In this document: positions 5,916-15,159 of the stretch, piece by piece | Position numbering within the stretch: position 1 is the first letter of the stretch | How the letters are laid out: every line of letters starts with the position of its first letter | Source of the DNA: CAYSEQ01 sp964430475 | GTDB taxonomy: Bacteria; Patescibacteriota; Microgenomatia; UBA8517 | Assembly (NCBI GenBank): GCA_964430475.1 | Contig: CAYSEQ010000009.1 | Coordinates: 1-39,469, forward strand | Length of the DNA: 39,469 nucleotides | Reading direction: 5' to 3' | Program-made: the position numbers and the translations under genes | The notes under the pieces: generated by a model | Databases searched by the model: none | Told to the model about the DNA's origin: nothing | The model's input: the letters and a program-made list of their open reading frames with translations, nothing else

Positions 5916-7682
5916 ATGAAAGACAAACAAAAGTATCTAGAAAAATTAAGACATTCAACTAGTCATCTTCTTGCAGCTAGCATATTGGAACTTTATCCCA
6001 ATGCAAAACCAACTATAGGGCCACCGATTGCAGACGGCTTCTATTATGACTTTGATTTTGGCAACACAAAGATTTCGGAATCTGACTTACCTCAAATTGA
6101 ATCAAAAATGCGAGAAATAGTTAAGGATTGGAAGAAGTTTGAAAAAATCGAAGTAAGTGGGACAGTGGCCAAAAAGCTTTTTAAGGATAACAAATACAAG
6201 AAAGAGCTTATTGAAGAATTCCTAAAAAAGGGCAAAAAAATCACCCTTTACAAATCCGGCAATTTTGTTGATCTTTGCCAGGGAGGTCACATTGAAAACC
6301 CCAAAAATGAAATCAAATATTTCAAACTTTTATCCATTGCAGGTGCTTATTGGCGAGGAAGTGAAGAAAACCCTATGCTCACAAGAATATATGGAACCTC
6401 ATTCCCAACGAAATCTGAATTAGAAGAATATCTTAGACGCAAAAAAGAGGAAGAAATATACGACCACAGAAAAATAGGAAAGGAACTTGATCTCTTCATT
6501 TTCTCAGATTTGGTAGGTGCGGGTCTACCTCTTTTCACTGAAAAAGGAGCTACTATAAGACGCGAACTGGAAAGGTTTATAATTGATGAAGAAATAAAAC
6601 GCGGGTACTTGCATGTGATCACGCCCGTACTCGCCAAAACAGAACTCTACAAAATTTCAGGGCACTATCCTTATTATAAAGACACAATGTATCCACCGAT
6701 GAAGGTTGATGACGATGAGTTAATTTTAAGACCTATGACTTGCCCTCACCATTTCATGCTTTATAAATCCCGGCCTAGAAGTTATAAAGAACTTCCCCTT
6801 AAATTAGCTGAAATGTCTCCTCAATTTAGATACGAAAAAAGTGGAGAATTATCAGGTTTAATGCGGGTAAGGCTTTTTTGCCTGTCTGATGCACACATAT
6901 TTGCGAAAATTGAGCAGGTAAAAGATGTAATCAAAGAGGTATTAGATCTTATTGACTATGTAAATAAAGTACTTGGTTTAGTAAAGGGAAAGGACTACCG
7001 TTACCGCCTTTCTTTAGGCGACAGAAACGATAATAAAAAATATTACAAAGACGATCAAGCCTGGGATAAGGCAGAAGAAGTATTAAGGAATGTACTCAAA
7101 GAAACAAAAGCTCCATATTTTGAACAAGAAGGAGAAGCCGCTTTTTATGGTCCCAAAATAGACATTCAGATTAAAAGAATATCAGGAAAAGAAGAAACCG
7201 CTTTTACAGTACAATATGACTTCGTAATGCCAAAAAGATTTAACTTAGAATATACCGACAATAAGGGGAGGAAAAAAGAACCCGTTGTAATTCACCGATC
7301 TTCAATCGGTGCTATAGAGCGAACAATGGCATTTCTTATCGAAAAATATAAAGGAAACTTTCCCGTCTGGCTATCGCCAATTCAAGTAAAAATTCTTCCA
7401 ATTTCTAAAAGACACCTAGACTACGCAAGAGAAATACTTGAGAAGCTAAAGGGCTTGAACATAAGATCCGAAATTGACGATAGAAACGCAACATTACCTG
7501 CAAAGGTTAGGGAAGCACAACTTTTAAAAATTCCTTATATGTTTATAATTGGCGATCGGGAAGAAAAAGAAAGGGGAGTCTCATTACGATTAAGAACAGG
7601 GGAAGACCTAAAAATCTTAAGTCTTGACAAAACAATAAAAAGAATATTGCAAAGGATAGAAAAAAAATCTCTAAAGCTCTAA
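5916..7682 (+). CDS. thrS: Threonyl-tRNA synthetase lacking the TGS domain (588 aa)
   Basis: ThrRS charges tRNA-Thr. The protein begins directly in the editing domain, with the zinc/editing motifs H13-x3-H17 (RHSTSH) and C121-x3-H125 (CQGGH). A class II catalytic core follows: C276 in RPMTCPHH as a zinc ligand, motif 2 RYEKSGELSGLMRVR from 305, and motif 3 HRSSIGAIERTMAFLIE near 475. An anticodon-binding domain fills the last 100 residues. E. coli ThrRS is 642 aa; the missing part is the N-terminal TGS domain of about 60 residues. No in-frame ATG lies between the T-box terminator and 5916, so this is not a mis-called start. The SD-like GAAAGG (5891-5896) is rather distant. It heads the thrS-infC-rpmI-rplT-pheS-pheT block and is controlled by the T-box. 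Confidence 0.97.
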   Translation: MKDKQKYLEKLRHSTSHLLAASILELYPNAKPTIGPPIADGFYYDFDFGNTKISESDLPQIESKMREIVKDWKKFEKIEVSGTVAKKLFKDNKYKKELIEEFLKKGKKITLYKSGNFVDLCQGGHIENPKNEIKYFKLLSIAGAYWRGSEENPMLTRIYGTSFPTKSELEEYLRRKKEEEIYDHRKIGKELDLFIFSDLVGAGLPLFTEKGATIRRELERFIIDEEIKRGYLHVITPVLAKTELYKISGHYPYYKDTMYPPMKVDDDELILRPMTCPHHFMLYKSRPRSYKELPLKLAEMSPQFRYEKSGELSGLMRVRLFCLSDAHIFAKIEQVKDVIKEVLDLIDYVNKVLGLVKGKDYRYRLSLGDRNDNKKYYKDDQAWDKAEEVLRNVLKETKAPYFEQEGEAAFYGPKIDIQIKRISGKEETAFTVQYDFVMPKRFNLEYTDNKGRKKEPVVIHRSSIGAIERTMAFLIEKYKGNFPVWLSPIQVKILPISKRHLDYAREILEKLKGLNIRSEIDDRNATLPAKVREAQLLKIPYMFIIGDREEKERGVSLRLRTGEDLKILSLDKTIKRILQRIEKKSLKL

Positions 7683-7748
7683 AGTTGTCATCTTAAGACA
7701 ATTTGCAAAGTTTAAGATCAACATGTTAAAATTCTATAAGTAAAAAAG

Positions 7749-8282
7749 TTGAGAACGAATAGTAATAAATTCAACTGGAGAATAAATCAACAGATCAAGG
7801 CTTCAGAAGTAAGAGTCATCGATCCGAACGGTAAGCAGATCGGAGTAATGAGAATTGACGAGGCTCTTTCTAAAGCTAAAAAGTTAAACCTTGATCTTGT
7901 AGAGATAGCACCAAAAGCAAACCCTCCTGTTGTAAAAATCGTTGACTTAGGAAAATTCAAATACGAACAGGAAAAAAAGCAAAGGAAAAACCTTAAAAAA
8001 GCAAGAGGGGGCGAACTCAAAGAAATAAGGTTAACGCCTTTTATCGCCGAACATGATTTAGGAATAAGAATGAAAAAAATCAATAAGTTTTTAGACGAAA
8101 ACAATAAGGTAAAAATAGTCGTAGTCTTTACAGGAAAACAGATGGAAAGCAAAAATTTTGGTTATGAGCTTTTAAAAAAGATAAACGAGGCCTTAAAAGA
8201 TAGAATATCCATTGATATGGAACCTAAATTTTTGGGCAGACATTTGGCAATGGTAATATCACCACTTAAAAAAGGAAAATAA
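7749..8282 (+). CDS. infC: Translation initiation factor IF-3, TTG start (177 aa)
   Basis: IF-3 binds the 30S subunit, blocks 50S joining and checks the initiator tRNA. The N-domain motif WRINQQIKASEVRVIDPNGKQ is present, followed by the lysine-rich linker (about 75-90) and the C-domain with KEIRLTPFIAEHDL and a FTGKQM-type strand. A stop codon at 7737-7739 closes the frame upstream, and the only accepted start is TTG at 7749. That gives ten residues before INQQI, normal for the family. Rare starts are typical of infC and allow IF-3 to limit its own synthesis; this regulation is known in E. coli and inferred here. No strong ribosome binding site is seen. It lies 66 bases after thrS. Confidence 0.95.
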   Translation: MRTNSNKFNWRINQQIKASEVRVIDPNGKQIGVMRIDEALSKAKKLNLDLVEIAPKANPPVVKIVDLGKFKYEQEKKQRKNLKKARGGELKEIRLTPFIAEHDLGIRMKKINKFLDENNKVKIVVVFTGKQMESKNFGYELLKKINEALKDRISIDMEPKFLGRHLAMVISPLKKGK

Positions 8283-8289
8283 AAAGTTT

Positions 8290-8484
8290 ATGCCAAAACA
8301 AAAAACAAAAAAATCTTTGATAAAAAGATTCAAGATTACAAAAAGGGGGAAGGTTTTACATAGAAAGGGATTCCGCAGACACCTAAATGTTAAGAAAAGT
8401 TCAAAGAAAAAAAGGAGGCTATCAAAGACAGTTGAAACAAAAAAGACATTTGCTAAAAAGATTTTAAAATTCCTAGGAAAATAA
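8290..8484 (+). CDS. rpmI: Ribosomal protein bL35 (64 aa)
   Basis: A small, very basic large-subunit protein. It has the L35 opening PKQKTKKSLIKRFKITKRGKV and the RKGFRRHLNVKKSSKKKRRL core, with normal length. It sits seven bases after infC and three before rplT, the order infC-rpmI-rplT found across bacteria. AAGGAAAA at the end of infC can serve as its ribosome binding site. Confidence 0.97.
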   Translation: MPKQKTKKSLIKRFKITKRGKVLHRKGFRRHLNVKKSSKKKRRLSKTVETKKTFAKKILKFLGK

Positions 8485-8487
8485 AAA

Positions 8488-8826
8488 ATGCCAAGAGCCA
8501 AATCAATAACCAGAAAAAAACATAAAAAAATAAAAAAAGAGGCCAAAGGTTTTAGGCAAGCAAGACGCACAAGGATTAAGGCTGCTAAAGAAGCAATCCT
8601 CCATGCAGGGCAGTATGCCTACATTGGAAGAAAGTTAAGGAAAAGAAATCTTAGAAGATTGTGGATTGTTAGATTAAATGCTGCAGTCAGAGAACATGGG
8701 CTCACTTATTCCGAATTTATCTCAGGACTCAAAAAGAAAAAAATTGAAGTTGACAGGAAAATTCTCGCAGATATAGCGGTTAATGATCCTGACACTTTCG
8801 CAAAAATAGTCTCCGAGTTAAAATAA
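8488..8826 (+). CDS. rplT: Ribosomal protein bL20 (112 aa)
   Basis: Large-subunit assembly protein. The basic N-terminal tail (PRAKSITRKKHKKIKKEAKGF) is followed by the globular domain with RLWIVRLNAAVREHGLTYSEF. Length is typical (about 115-118 aa elsewhere). It ends the tight infC-rpmI-rplT group; 71 AT-rich bases follow before pheS. No autoregulatory L20-binding leader like that of other phyla was spotted upstream of infC. Confidence 0.97.
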   Translation: MPRAKSITRKKHKKIKKEAKGFRQARRTRIKAAKEAILHAGQYAYIGRKLRKRNLRRLWIVRLNAAVREHGLTYSEFISGLKKKKIEVDRKILADIAVNDPDTFAKIVSELK

Positions 8827-8897
8827 CCTTTAAGTGATACTCAAATTTTTTTAGACTTAGTTAAACTTTTTATTTTTTAGTAAATTCAGATTTCCAA

Positions 8898-9929
8898 ATG
8901 CTAATCCCAGAAGACATACAAAATTTAAAAAACGAGGCAATATCAAGAATATTGGAAGCAAAAACTCTTGAGGAATTAGAAAATATTCGCGTTCAATATC
9001 TAGGAAGAAATGGTAAATTATCTAATTTAACTAAAACTTTAAAGCAGTTAAAAAAAGAGGAAAGAGAAAGTCTTGGCAGGTTAATAAACGATGTTAAAGA
9101 AACTATAATTAAAGAGCTTTCATCAAAGAAACCTCAAATTTCAAAACAATCTAGTGATTGGTTTGATCCTACAATTCCTGGAATAAAACCGAAACTTGGT
9201 CATCTACATTTAATAACTCAGGGTATAGAAGAAATCTCATCAATCTTTGAAAAAATAGGCTTCGTGAGAGTTAGGTACCCTGAAGTCGAGTGGGACTGGT
9301 TCGCATTTGAATCTCTAAACATGCCTAGAGATCACCCTGCTAGAGATGAATGGGAGACATTCTTTGTAGATTGCAAATCTCATCCAAAATTCGGCCAAAT
9401 GGTTCTAACTCCCCACACATCTTCAGGACAAGTAAGGGAAATGCAAAGAGTAAAAAAACCTCCAATAAGAATGATAAACATTGCCAAGTGCTACCGCAGA
9501 CAATCAGATGCATCACATGTGCCAATGTTTCATCAGATAGAAGGTCTAGTCATAGATAAGGGAATTTCTATAGCTAATCTCAAATGGACAATCGACTATT
9601 TCGCCAAAAATTACTTCGGGAAAGAAAGAAAAACCCGTCTTCGCCCGTACCACTTCCAATTTACCGAACCTTCATTCGAGATTGATATAAACTGTGGGAT
9701 ATGCGAGGGAAAAGGTTGCAAGGTATGTAAGGGTGGGTGGCTAGAGTTGGGAGGGGCAGGTATGGTTCACCCAGTCGTGTTAAAAAACGGCGGAATTGAT
9801 CCACAAAAATATACAGGTTTTGCTTTTGGATGTGGAGTAGAGAGATTGATCATGATGAAGTCTAACTTAAAAATTCCAGATTTAAGACTTCTTTATAGTT
9901 GTGATTTAAGATTTTTATTACAATTTTAA
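8898..9929 (+). CDS. pheS: Phenylalanyl-tRNA synthetase alpha subunit (343 aa)
   Basis: Catalytic subunit of the alpha2-beta2 PheRS. An N-terminal coiled coil (about 1-85, with VQYLGRNGKLS) precedes the class II core: LTPHTSSGQVREMQ, motif 2 region RMINIAKCYRRQSDASHVPMFHQ, FQFTEPSFEID, and motif 3 GFAFGCGVERLIMM near the end. A four-cysteine knuckle (C266, C269, C274, C277) interrupts the core; Cys pairs at this place occur in many bacterial PheS proteins. Only three bases separate it from pheT, so the subunits are made together. Confidence 0.97.
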   Translation: MLIPEDIQNLKNEAISRILEAKTLEELENIRVQYLGRNGKLSNLTKTLKQLKKEERESLGRLINDVKETIIKELSSKKPQISKQSSDWFDPTIPGIKPKLGHLHLITQGIEEISSIFEKIGFVRVRYPEVEWDWFAFESLNMPRDHPARDEWETFFVDCKSHPKFGQMVLTPHTSSGQVREMQRVKKPPIRMINIAKCYRRQSDASHVPMFHQIEGLVIDKGISIANLKWTIDYFAKNYFGKERKTRLRPYHFQFTEPSFEIDINCGICEGKGCKVCKGGWLELGGAGMVHPVVLKNGGIDPQKYTGFAFGCGVERLIMMKSNLKIPDLRLLYSCDLRFLLQF

Positions 9930-9932
9930 AAA

Positions 9933-11876
9933 ATGGATTTACTAGTTCCTGACGAATGGCTAAGAGACTTTTTGGACACAAAGGCAAATGCTAGTGAAAT
10001 TGCCAAATATCTATCTTTGTGTGGCCCTTCTGTCGAAAAAATAGAAAAAATCAACAATTCTGAAGTTTATTCAATTGAAGTAACCACGAATAGAAGCGAC
10101 CTAATGGGAATTTACGGTTTGGCAAGAGAGGCAAGCGCAATTCTTCCACGTTTTGGAATTAAAGCAAAGTTTAAAGAACTCCAAGAAGATAAAAATTTTG
10201 AATTTACTTCAAAAGTAAGTTACATAAGTGCAAAAGTTGATAACAAACTTTGCCCTCGCTTTAGTGCATCTTTAATTAGGAATGTAAATATTTCTGATTC
10301 GCCCGAATGGATTAAAAAGAGATTAGAACTTGTTGGATTAAGACCAATAAATAACATTGTTGATATTTCAAACTACATAATGCATGAGCTGGGACAACCC
10401 ACCCATACCTTTGATTACGACAAAATTAAGGGTCAAAAAATGTTTCTCCGCGCTTCTGTCAAGGGTGAAGAAATAATAACCCTTGATGGGCAAAAATTAA
10501 TACTACCCGGAGGTGACATTGTCATTGAAGATGGCCAAGGAAGACTTATTGATTTAGCCGGAATAATGGGGGGTCTCAATTCCGCAGTAGACGAAAAAAC
10601 AAAAAATATCCTTTTCTTTGTCCAAACATATAATCCATCTACGATTAGAAAAACTTCTATGAGACTATCTAAAAGAACAGAAGCTTCTTCAATTTTTGAA
10701 AAATCGCCAGATACTCAACTTGTCAAGATAGCAATGCTTAGAGGAATCTCACTTATCCAAAAAATATCTGGCGGTCAACCCGATAAAAAAATCCTTGACA
10801 TTTATCCTCATCCGCCGAAACCTAAATCTTTAAATATATCACTTTCATTTATTGAAGAAAGATTAGGAGAAAAAATTCATCCTAATGAAGTAATAAATAT
10901 CCTCAAATCCTTAGGGTTCGGTATAACAAATCCAAAGAACTTTTTTAGAATAAATGTACCTTCTTTTCGATCAAACGATATAAATATTCCTGAAGATATT
11001 GTAGAAGAAGTTGCGAGAATCTATGGTTATCAGAATTTACCAACCACGCCTCTTCGTGGTGAAATACCAGATCCACTTCCAAACCCAATATTTGATTTTG
11101 AAAAGAAACTTAAAATTCTTCTTAAAGGTTTAGGGGGTGTAGAAGTCTATACCCTCTCCTTAGTCTCGAAAGAAGATGTAGCTGGAAATGCACTAAAAAT
11201 CAAAAACCCCTTGGGTGAAGATACCCAATATTTGAGAACCTCTTTAGTTCCTTCATTAATAAAGGCAGCGGATCAAAATTTAGGCTATGAGGATAAATTC
11301 CATCTTTTTGAGATAGCAAATGTTTATTTACCAAAAAATAAAGAACTTCCGGAAGAAAAAATAATGCTTGCTTCAATCTTTAAAGGTTTTAGTTTCAGAG
11401 AAGTAAAAGGGATTACCGAGGCATTACTTGAAGAACTCAGAATTAAGGCGGAGTTTGAAGTAAAAGAAACAGAACCAATACTTAAATTAAATATCAAGTC
11501 AGGTAATGCCGATCTAGGAGAATTTGGAATTTTACACGATAAAAATTATATTTATTGGGAGTTTGGTGTTGAGGTATTAAAATCTTTATTTAAACCGCAC
11601 CCTACATTTAGACCAATCGCTAAGTATCCTGCGCAAGTTGAAGATCTTACTTTTATAATCCCTACAAGAATAAGGATAGGCGAAATAATCTCTTTTATTA
11701 AAAACCAAAGCAAGTTAATAAACAAATGTGAGTTAAAAGACATCTTCGATAACAACTTCACCTTCCGAATTTGGTATCAACACCCAAAAAAAACATTAAC
11801 AGACCAAGAGGTTAAAAGAGTAAGAGAATATATTCTGGAAAGACTTAAGGGAAAGTACGGGATAAGCTCAAAATAA
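9933..11876 (+). CDS. pheT: Phenylalanyl-tRNA synthetase beta subunit, short form without B2 domain (647 aa)
   Basis: The beta subunit edits Tyr-tRNA-Phe and helps bind tRNA. The start LLVPDEWLRDFLDTKA runs into EVYSIEVTTNRSDLMGIYGLARE by residue about 65. The EMAP/OB-fold tRNA-binding domain (B2), which normally separates these motifs by over 100 residues, is therefore absent. B3/B4 (editing, about 95-270), B5 (about 290-370, with IPEDIVEEVARIYGY), a core-like region and a C-terminal FDX-ACB domain (from about 555, RPIAKYPAQVEDLTFIIP) are present. Typical bacterial PheT is about 800 aa. Its stop codon abuts the stop of the decayed minus-strand gene. Confidence 0.96.
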   Translation: MDLLVPDEWLRDFLDTKANASEIAKYLSLCGPSVEKIEKINNSEVYSIEVTTNRSDLMGIYGLAREASAILPRFGIKAKFKELQEDKNFEFTSKVSYISAKVDNKLCPRFSASLIRNVNISDSPEWIKKRLELVGLRPINNIVDISNYIMHELGQPTHTFDYDKIKGQKMFLRASVKGEEIITLDGQKLILPGGDIVIEDGQGRLIDLAGIMGGLNSAVDEKTKNILFFVQTYNPSTIRKTSMRLSKRTEASSIFEKSPDTQLVKIAMLRGISLIQKISGGQPDKKILDIYPHPPKPKSLNISLSFIEERLGEKIHPNEVINILKSLGFGITNPKNFFRINVPSFRSNDINIPEDIVEEVARIYGYQNLPTTPLRGEIPDPLPNPIFDFEKKLKILLKGLGGVEVYTLSLVSKEDVAGNALKIKNPLGEDTQYLRTSLVPSLIKAADQNLGYEDKFHLFEIANVYLPKNKELPEEKIMLASIFKGFSFREVKGITEALLEELRIKAEFEVKETEPILKLNIKSGNADLGEFGILHDKNYIYWEFGVEVLKSLFKPHPTFRPIAKYPAQVEDLTFIIPTRIRIGEIISFIKNQSKLINKCELKDIFDNNFTFRIWYQHPKKTLTDQEVKRVREYILERLKGKYGISSK

Positions 11877-12221
11877 TTACCCTAACTTATCTTTGGAGAT
11901 CCGATCAGTAATAATTCTAAATGCTCTAAGAACACCTTCGTGTTCAAAAACATCAGGATTATCCCTCTCTATCATATTATTAAACTCTTTAATATCATAA
12001 ACTGATTTTTCATTAAGCTGAATTAGTCTGCGCAGAATGTAAAACCTATGTAAAATTTCTTCAAATTTTTCAATCTCAGAAATATTATATCCTTATTTTT
12101 TAAGATCCTCAAACAAGGAATCTTTCCAACTATCCCAATTAGGATAACCTTTAAGTAATTTAGCTTCTTTTGATGCGAAGAAGTCTTTTTAGGCGTATCC
12201 GCGTTTTCTTCTTTCTGTCAT
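11877..12221 (-). pseudogene. Decayed small gene with two in-frame TAA codons
   Basis: Reading the minus strand from ATG at 12221 gives one continuous frame of 115 codons to TAA at 11877-11879. It is broken only by TAA at 12189-12191 (codon 11) and 12093-12095 (codon 43). There is no frameshift, and the conceptual product looks like a real protein: MTERRKRGYA at the start, a Trp-rich segment, then charged helices with IEKFEEILHRFYILRRLIQL. No family is recognised. Neighbouring genes end with TAA, so recoding is unlikely and two nonsense mutations are the simpler view. Confidence 0.6.
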
Positions 12222-12306
12222 CTAATGCGAGCAGGAATTAAATGCAATTATAACACAAAAACTATTTAGTCAAAGAACAATATCAAAATTAAAAATTTAC
12301 AACTAA

Positions 12307-12446
12307 TAAGAAGCAAGAAGTAAGAATCAAGAATCTAGAATTTTATCCATTAACCATTAATCATTAATCATTGATAGTTGTTTGGAGCATTGGGATTTGA
12401 AAAATTGGAATTTGTTTAGAATTTAGAGATTAGAATTTAGGATTTC
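12307..12446. repeat. Composite A/T-rich low-complexity repeat, copy 1
   Basis: Between the decayed gene and the PBP gene lies a string of short phrases: AGAAGCAAGAA/TAAGAATCAAGAATC, then CCATTAACCATTAATCATT, then GGAATTTGTTTAGAATTTAG and AGATTAGAATTTAGGATTT. The same phrases in the same order recur at 36165-36440. There is no ORF. The rest of 12222-12491 shows nothing else recognisable. Confidence 0.65.
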
Positions 12447-12491
12447 TTAATAATTTATCCTTTTATCCTTAATTTTCAAAATCTAAATTTT

Positions 12492-15104
12492 TTAGGTAGG
12501 AAGGGGAACTAAAGGAGTAGGTGTAGGTGAAGACGTAAGTGTAGGTGTGGGGGTTGGCGCTGGTTGATAATCCCACGGTACATTAACACCAATAGTCACC
12601 TCGGTCTCTGACTCTCTTCCAGAGCTATCTTTCGCCCTTGCTTTTAACTTATGGACTCCATTAGGCAAATTAATCAAATGTTCATAGGGTGGTCTTGTAA
12701 GTGTAAAATTCTCAACATCATCAACAAAAAACTTTACCTCAATAATATCGTTAATCGATTCGGCTTTTATTTTAACCCTAAATTCATTGGGAAGGTTGGA
12801 AGTTTTATCTCTTGGCTCTATAAATTCAACATTCACAGGGTTGGAGGTAGAACAATATTCACTTGGGGGGTGGTATCGCTGATCAGCTTGATTCGATATC
12901 CAAGCATTTATTCCTTCTTGCCAACGATTAACACCATCTTTACTTACTGGATCTTCTTCTTTTAAGACGATGAATTCCTTTTCTTCGTAATTCCCATTAG
13001 CGATATCGAAGGGGGTTGCAAGCTTTCCATCCGTTTTACAAACTTTCAATTTTACATGAACAGGATCTTCGCCTGTGGGTTCTGTACCAACAATAAATTT
13101 TTCAATCCTTGAGGGAAACCCATCATGAGCTGCGTAGCCGGAGATAATATCTACTGCCTTGGTCACAATTCCTGAAGGAACCTCAAAAGAAACCCTAGGC
13201 TTGTCCTTGAGTGCTTCTAAAATAATTCGCCGCCAGATAGGAGAAGCCCCTGTCACTCCTGAGGCAACCTGAAGCATCTCACTATTATCATTATTTCCCA
13301 CCCATACTCCTACCAAAACTTGAGGATTTCCACCTATAGTCCAATTATCTCTTTTATCATTAGTGGTTCCGGTTTTTACCGCAACATTGGGAATATTAAG
13401 AAGAGAATTTGGTCCAAAGACATCTCGCCTTGCATCATTATCCGACAATATATCTGCAATAAGATAAGCCTGTTCGGGAGTCAATACTCTTCTTCCTTTA
13501 TCAGGCTTGACCTCTTCCAAAACTTTTCCTTGTGCATCTTCTACCTTTAAAATAGCAATAGGGTCAACCCTAAAACCTCCGTTCATAAACGCGGCGTAGG
13601 CACCGGTTAACTCAAGAAGTTTGACATCCGCACCACCTAAAGTAAGCGATAACCCCACCCTTTTAAGTAATTGGTCTGTAGGTTCAAGAGTATTTATACC
13701 AAGATCATAAGCAGTCTCAAGAGTATCTCTAATTCCGACCAAAGCAAGCATTTTTACAGCAGGTATATTTATTGAATTACCAAGCGCATATCTTATCTGA
13801 ACAGGTCCTCTAAATTTGCCATCGTAATTTACTGGTTTATATGGCGGTTGACCTTCGCCTCCTGGAAACTCTGTAGGCGTGTCCAAAAGCAATGTTGACG
13901 GTGTAAAGCCTTTTTTAAAAGCAGTCACATAAGTGATAGGTTTTATCGCACTACCAGGTTGGTTTAGAGCTAGGGTCACATTTACTTGTCCATCGATTTC
14001 AGGGTCATCGAAACCCCTAGAACCAACCATGGCTAAAATTTCTCCTGTCTGGGGATTTAAAACAACAGCACCACCATTTGAAATCTTTAAATTTTTAACC
14101 TTCTCTATTTCTTCCTTCACGATTTTTTGCGCCTCCTCTTGGAAATCCAAGTCAAGCGTAGTCGTAACCCTTAAACCACCCAGTTCTACTACCCTTTCAC
14201 CATATCGACTCTCGAGAATTTCTTGGACATATTGAACAAAGTGAGGGGCTTTAAAATTTGCACCGCGAGGCTGGATTTTCAAGTTTGGTATCTCCTCAAC
14301 TGCTTTTTTTTCTTCCTCCTCAGAAATATAACCATCTTCTCGCATTCTCCTTAGTACCTGCTTTGTTCTCTCTATATAAGCATCGGGGTAGGCTGAGTAA
14401 GGCGAGTAGACGCTGGGTTTTTGTGGGAGCCCAGCCAAGAAAGCCGACTCTACAAGGTTAAGGTCTTTTACCTTTTTACCAAAATAGGTCTCTGCAGCTG
14501 CTTCTACTCCCCAAGATGTTCCACCATAAGGAGCTTCATTAAGATACATCTGCAAGATTTGATCCTTGGTGTAGCGTCTTTCAATCTGTACCGCAAGAAC
14601 AAACTCCTTAATTTTTCTTCCTAGCGTTCTTTCTGGGCTTAGAAGAACATTCTTTACAAGCTGTTGCGTCAGGGTTGATCCACCCTGTAAGCGGCGTTTA
14701 AATACAATATTATAGATTGCTCTCAAGATGCCTGTGGGATCAAAACCCTGATGTTTATAAAAGTTCTTGTCTTCAATAGCAATGGTAGCGTTTCTTAGAT
14801 GTTGTGGAACTTCCTCAAGTTTAATAGGCGTTCTTTTTTGTTCTGCATAAATATCATAAAGAATCCTTCCTTTCCTATCAAAAATCTTAGTAGAAAAACC
14901 TTCCTTCCTCACTATCTTATCAGGTGAAGGAAGGTTAAAACTAAGTATAGGTAATGCTATAAAACTACCCAAAAAAAGGAAAACCACTATCAGGAAAACA
15001 AGCTTTGCAAATCTCACCAAACGCCTACTTTTTACAACCCTACTTGAATTAGAAAATCTAGTAGCCACCAACCTTCTTTCTCTCAACTGCCTCCATCTTG
15101 CCAT
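12492..15104 (-). CDS. Class A penicillin-binding protein, PBP1A/2c type (870 aa)
   Basis: A bifunctional peptidoglycan synthase. One membrane anchor (about 35-56) follows a basic cytosolic tail. The GT51 glycosyltransferase has catalytic E111 in IAIEDKNFYKHQGFD and GGSTLTQQLVKN at 141-152. The transpeptidase has S385-x-x-K388 (GSAIKP), S444-x-N446 (NSIN) and K577-T-G-T (KTGTT). After it come a cysteine-containing linker, an Ig-like domain (about 760-840, GVHKLKARAKDSSG) and a Pro/Thr-rich tail (PTPTPTL repeats), probably within the wall. It is the only cell-wall synthase in view and supports a cell with peptidoglycan and an exposed wall. The start MARWRQL at 15104 is the first ATG. It lies 55 bases after the 42-aa membrane peptide gene, so tyrS and the peptide may be transcribed into it. 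Confidence 0.95.
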   Translation of the reverse strand: MARWRQLRERRLVATRFSNSSRVVKSRRLVRFAKLVFLIVVFLFLGSFIALPILSFNLPSPDKIVRKEGFSTKIFDRKGRILYDIYAEQKRTPIKLEEVPQHLRNATIAIEDKNFYKHQGFDPTGILRAIYNIVFKRRLQGGSTLTQQLVKNVLLSPERTLGRKIKEFVLAVQIERRYTKDQILQMYLNEAPYGGTSWGVEAAAETYFGKKVKDLNLVESAFLAGLPQKPSVYSPYSAYPDAYIERTKQVLRRMREDGYISEEEEKKAVEEIPNLKIQPRGANFKAPHFVQYVQEILESRYGERVVELGGLRVTTTLDLDFQEEAQKIVKEEIEKVKNLKISNGGAVVLNPQTGEILAMVGSRGFDDPEIDGQVNVTLALNQPGSAIKPITYVTAFKKGFTPSTLLLDTPTEFPGGEGQPPYKPVNYDGKFRGPVQIRYALGNSINIPAVKMLALVGIRDTLETAYDLGINTLEPTDQLLKRVGLSLTLGGADVKLLELTGAYAAFMNGGFRVDPIAILKVEDAQGKVLEEVKPDKGRRVLTPEQAYLIADILSDNDARRDVFGPNSLLNIPNVAVKTGTTNDKRDNWTIGGNPQVLVGVWVGNNDNSEMLQVASGVTGASPIWRRIILEALKDKPRVSFEVPSGIVTKAVDIISGYAAHDGFPSRIEKFIVGTEPTGEDPVHVKLKVCKTDGKLATPFDIANGNYEEKEFIVLKEEDPVSKDGVNRWQEGINAWISNQADQRYHPPSEYCSTSNPVNVEFIEPRDKTSNLPNEFRVKIKAESINDIIEVKFFVDDVENFTLTRPPYEHLINLPNGVHKLKARAKDSSGRESETEVTIGVNVPWDYQPAPTPTPTLTSSPTPTPLVPLPT

Positions 15105-15159
15105 TATCTATCAATTTTAACAAACATAAAGGGTCAAATTAAAATACTTAACTACTTTT

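Noticed and set aside
11877..12221. Stop-codon recoding of TAA
   Set aside because: Many intact genes here end at TAA, and TGA also ends genes, so the standard code applies.
12651..14624. Plus-strand open frames opposite the PBP gene
   Set aside because: They are shadows of the 870-residue gene, whose domains and catalytic motifs are complete on the minus strand.
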